From NCBI GenBank assembly GCA_041649955.1, contig JBAZMD010000008.1:1-28960 (forward strand): a DNA stretch of 28,960 bases. Direction: 5' to 3'. This stretch comes from JAQUPP01 sp041649955. GTDB taxonomy: Bacteria > Patescibacteriota > Patescibacteriia > UBA2591 > JAQUPP01. Numbering within the stretch: the first letter of the stretch is position 1; every line of letters starts with the position of its first letter. A model generated the notes under the pieces. That model did not search any database. It had not been told where the DNA came from and saw only the letters and a list, made by a program, of their open reading frames with translations. Both the position numbers and the translations under genes were made by a program. Of the stretch, positions 27,293 through 28,960 are shown piece by piece.

Positions 27293-28763
27293 ATTCTAAT
27301 TCGCTCTTTAATTCAGCCGGTATTTCCAAATCAATTTTAATTGGTTCGATGTATTTGGCGACTAAATCGCGAGTATTATTGATATTTAATTGCTCGGCCA
27401 GAAAACTGAATTTTTCACCGATCTCTTGGCAAAACTTTTCTTTAATTTCAGGACTGATTTGAGAAATTTCTTTTTCAAACACACCCCAAGTTTTTTTTCG
27501 CAGATTATATAAAAATTGCTCATCAGTCCAATTTTCTTTTCGTTCTTTTTGGCAATTATTTTTCAGCCAATTATACATTTTTTCTTTCAAATCTTGAGGA
27601 AAATATTGGCTGTCTAAAATGATATTTTGAAAAGCAGTAGCCAAATGAATCTCCAGAACCTGATTTTGAGTGAATTTATTGAACATTTCATCTTTCAAGG
27701 TGGAAGCGCCGTGGGCGACTGCTCCGCCCAATCCATATTCTTGGCAGGCGATAAAGCTGAGATTTTTGAGAGTATCAAAATCAATTTCCAAATCAGCCAT
27801 TTTGCCGTCTGCCAGCATTATGCCGCCGTGGCTGGTGCCTGACTGAACACTGATTTTAGAAAGGCCCGTGGAAATATTTAAATTTTTTAAAATTTGGTTA
27901 TAGTTGTCTAAAAACGTTTTCAGCTCTTCGGGGGTTGAATTTTTTTTGCCTATTTCTCCGATTTCCCCGCCAATGGAAACAGTCATATCTTTAGGCTCCA
28001 GTTTTCTGATAAATGTTGTCAATTCGGCCGTGGTTTCAAAATTTTTTCTTTGTTGTTCTTCAAGCGAAGATTGGGCTAAATCAACCAAAGTGGAAGCGTC
28101 TATGTCAATGTTATAAAAACCGGCTTCAACGGATTCTTTGATTGTATTTTTTAAATTATTTAATTCTTGCTCAGGATTTTCTTGATATTTTTTCAGGTTA
28201 ACTTGGCCGTGATCCAATTGAATAAATACCGGTCCGGAAAATCCTTGTTTAATCGCCGCGGCTAAAATAACAGCTGCGTATTCAGCAGGGGGTTGGGCAG
28301 TGTAAACCATTTCTGTGCGAGCCAATTCAAAAATAAAAGCCCCGATATTTTTTTTAATCGCTGTTTGAAAAATAACTTGGGCCGATTCATAAGTCAATCC
28401 TCTTAAATTCATAGCCGGAACGGTTAAATCTTTAAATTCTCCGCGGCCGCGAGCCAGATAGAAATCATTAATTGAAGCCGGATAAACGTTTAATTTTTGG
28501 CCGATTTTTAAAATCAGCCAATGACAAGCTTTTTTAATCGCCAAATCTTCGTTTAAAGCCGCATTTTCTACCAACTCATCAATAGTTTTATTTAATTGTT
28601 CTTTATCTAAAATATCCAGCCCGTCCTTTTCAATTATCAAGCGAGTAAGGGGAGAGAAAACTTGTTTTCTATCCCGAGCGAGCGCAGATAATACAGGGTT
28701 AATACCCTTTATTTTTATGGCCTTAATATTTTGTATTAAATCAGGAATATTTTTATAAAGCAT
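27291..28763 (-). CDS. Long class II fructose-bisphosphate aldolase-like protein
   Basis: A 490-residue protein with class II aldolase landmarks: FIQLDHG (180-186, zinc-binding and catalytic region, where classical enzymes read LDHG), NIDIDAS (218-224), GGEIGEIG (265-272), SGTSHGG (308-314) and AHGAST (350-355). It is longer than the usual 285-360 residues: about 100 extra residues at the N-terminus and about 110 at the C-terminus, mainly helical. The family cleaves ketose bisphosphates such as fructose- or tagatose-bisphosphate. The substrate is not certain; long GatZ/KbaZ-like or CPR-type variants are alternatives. It begins 18 bp after a DedA-family gene and is likely in its operon. Confidence 0.8.
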   Translation of the reverse strand: MLYKNIPDLIQNIKAIKIKGINPVLSALARDRKQVFSPLTRLIIEKDGLDILDKEQLNKTIDELVENAALNEDLAIKKACHWLILKIGQKLNVYPASINDFYLARGRGEFKDLTVPAMNLRGLTYESAQVIFQTAIKKNIGAFIFELARTEMVYTAQPPAEYAAVILAAAIKQGFSGPVFIQLDHGQVNLKKYQENPEQELNNLKNTIKESVEAGFYNIDIDASTLVDLAQSSLEEQQRKNFETTAELTTFIRKLEPKDMTVSIGGEIGEIGKKNSTPEELKTFLDNYNQILKNLNISTGLSKISVQSGTSHGGIMLADGKMADLEIDFDTLKNLSFIACQEYGLGGAVAHGASTLKDEMFNKFTQNQVLEIHLATAFQNIILDSQYFPQDLKEKMYNWLKNNCQKERKENWTDEQFLYNLRKKTWGVFEKEISQISPEIKEKFCQEIGEKFSFLAEQLNINNTRDLVAKYIEPIKIDLEIPAELKSELE

Positions 28764-28781
28764 AGTTAGACGTTAATATAA

Positions 28782-28960
28782 TTAATGAGTGCGATGGTTT
28801 TTAATATGTCTGTAAATATACAGACCAACAGCCAAAATAATTAAAACAGCAATTAATAATTCAAAATTGTGTAATTTTTCTCTGATTAAATCCCAATTAT
28901 TTCCCATTTTAATACCCAACCAGGTAAATAGGACGCACCATGGCAGCGCGCCGACAAAGG
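28782..28960 (-). CDS. DedA-family membrane protein, C-terminal part, cut by the window edge
   Basis: The last 58 codons are present. GALPWCVLFTWLGIKMGNNWD resembles the conserved C-terminal part of DedA (SNARE-associated/VTT) proteins (quoted in part), followed by a final membrane helix and a basic tail ending in RHIKNHRTH. DedA proteins take part in lipid flipping and membrane homeostasis. The open frame continues beyond 28960. It is followed after 18 bp by the aldolase-like gene. Confidence 0.75.
   Translation of the reverse strand, partial: FVGALPWCVLFTWLGIKMGNNWDLIREKLHNFELLIAVLIILAVGLYIYRHIKNHRTH

Overview
The window is an AT-rich bacterial chromosome segment that most resembles Candidate Phyla Radiation (Patescibacteria) DNA. 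The main support is a long str–S10–spc ribosomal protein cluster that runs rpsE directly into rplO with no rpmD (L30), the L30 loss known from that group. A group 3b-type NiFe hydrogenase operon and a compact gene set are consistent with this. UGA is used as a stop (for example at the ATGA junctions 274-277, 1897-1900 and 26481-26484), so the code is standard and not the UGA-glycine code of Gracilibacteria/Absconditabacteria. No lower rank can be supported from the sequence alone.

Layout. (1) 1-4163, minus strand: an operon of hydrogenase beta (Fe-S), gamma (flavin/NAD), hypC, an EamA transporter, a DUF6390-like protein and the start of the hydrogenase small subunit, driven from a divergent promoter region at 4200-4271. 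(2) 4344-4886, plus: a DUF5701-like gene. (3) 4944-6384, minus: XRE regulator, ImmA/IrrE metallopeptidase, dUTPase. (4) 6483-8227, minus: a glycosyltransferase–polysaccharide deacetylase fusion, tRNA-Pro(GGG), and rpmB (L28). (5) 8289-8870, plus: a site-2-protease family membrane peptidase. (6) 8958-27239, plus: rpsL-rpsG-fusA-tuf-rpsJ-rplC-rplD-rplW-rplB-rpsS-rplV-rpsC-rplP-rpmC-rpsQ-rplN-rplX-rplE-rpsZ-rpsH-rplF-rplR-rpsE-rplO-secY-adk-map, closed by a strong terminator. (7) 27291-28960, minus: a long class II aldolase-like protein behind the tail of a DedA family protein.

The genes are conventional; the spaces between them are not. Four stop-to-start spacers in the ribosomal operon (after rpsL, rplB, rpsS, rpsQ) carry one structured element, called A here. 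It has a conserved shell, a variable first hairpin, and a long second stem whose interior has been exchanged or inverted between copies, with a compensatory base-pair change. A second element, B (about 88-97 bp, CCGCC...GGCGG ends), follows A, sits inside A, or overlaps the 3' end of rplD. A third, C (built from AAGCTAA/TTAGCTT units), lies directly before the start codons of hypC, fusA, rplP and rplE. All copies have the same orientation as the gene they precede, on both strands. They look like a family of intercistronic RNA or mobile cassettes that I cannot assign to any known class.

Two further oddities interrupt the ribosomal operon: a complete antisense transcription unit between rplC and rplD (promoter, Shine-Dalgarno, 49-residue two-helix membrane protein, terminator), and a GC-rich palindromic island between rpsH and rplF. 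Most genes of the ribosomal cluster lack an obvious Shine-Dalgarno sequence, which makes the few strong ones stand out.
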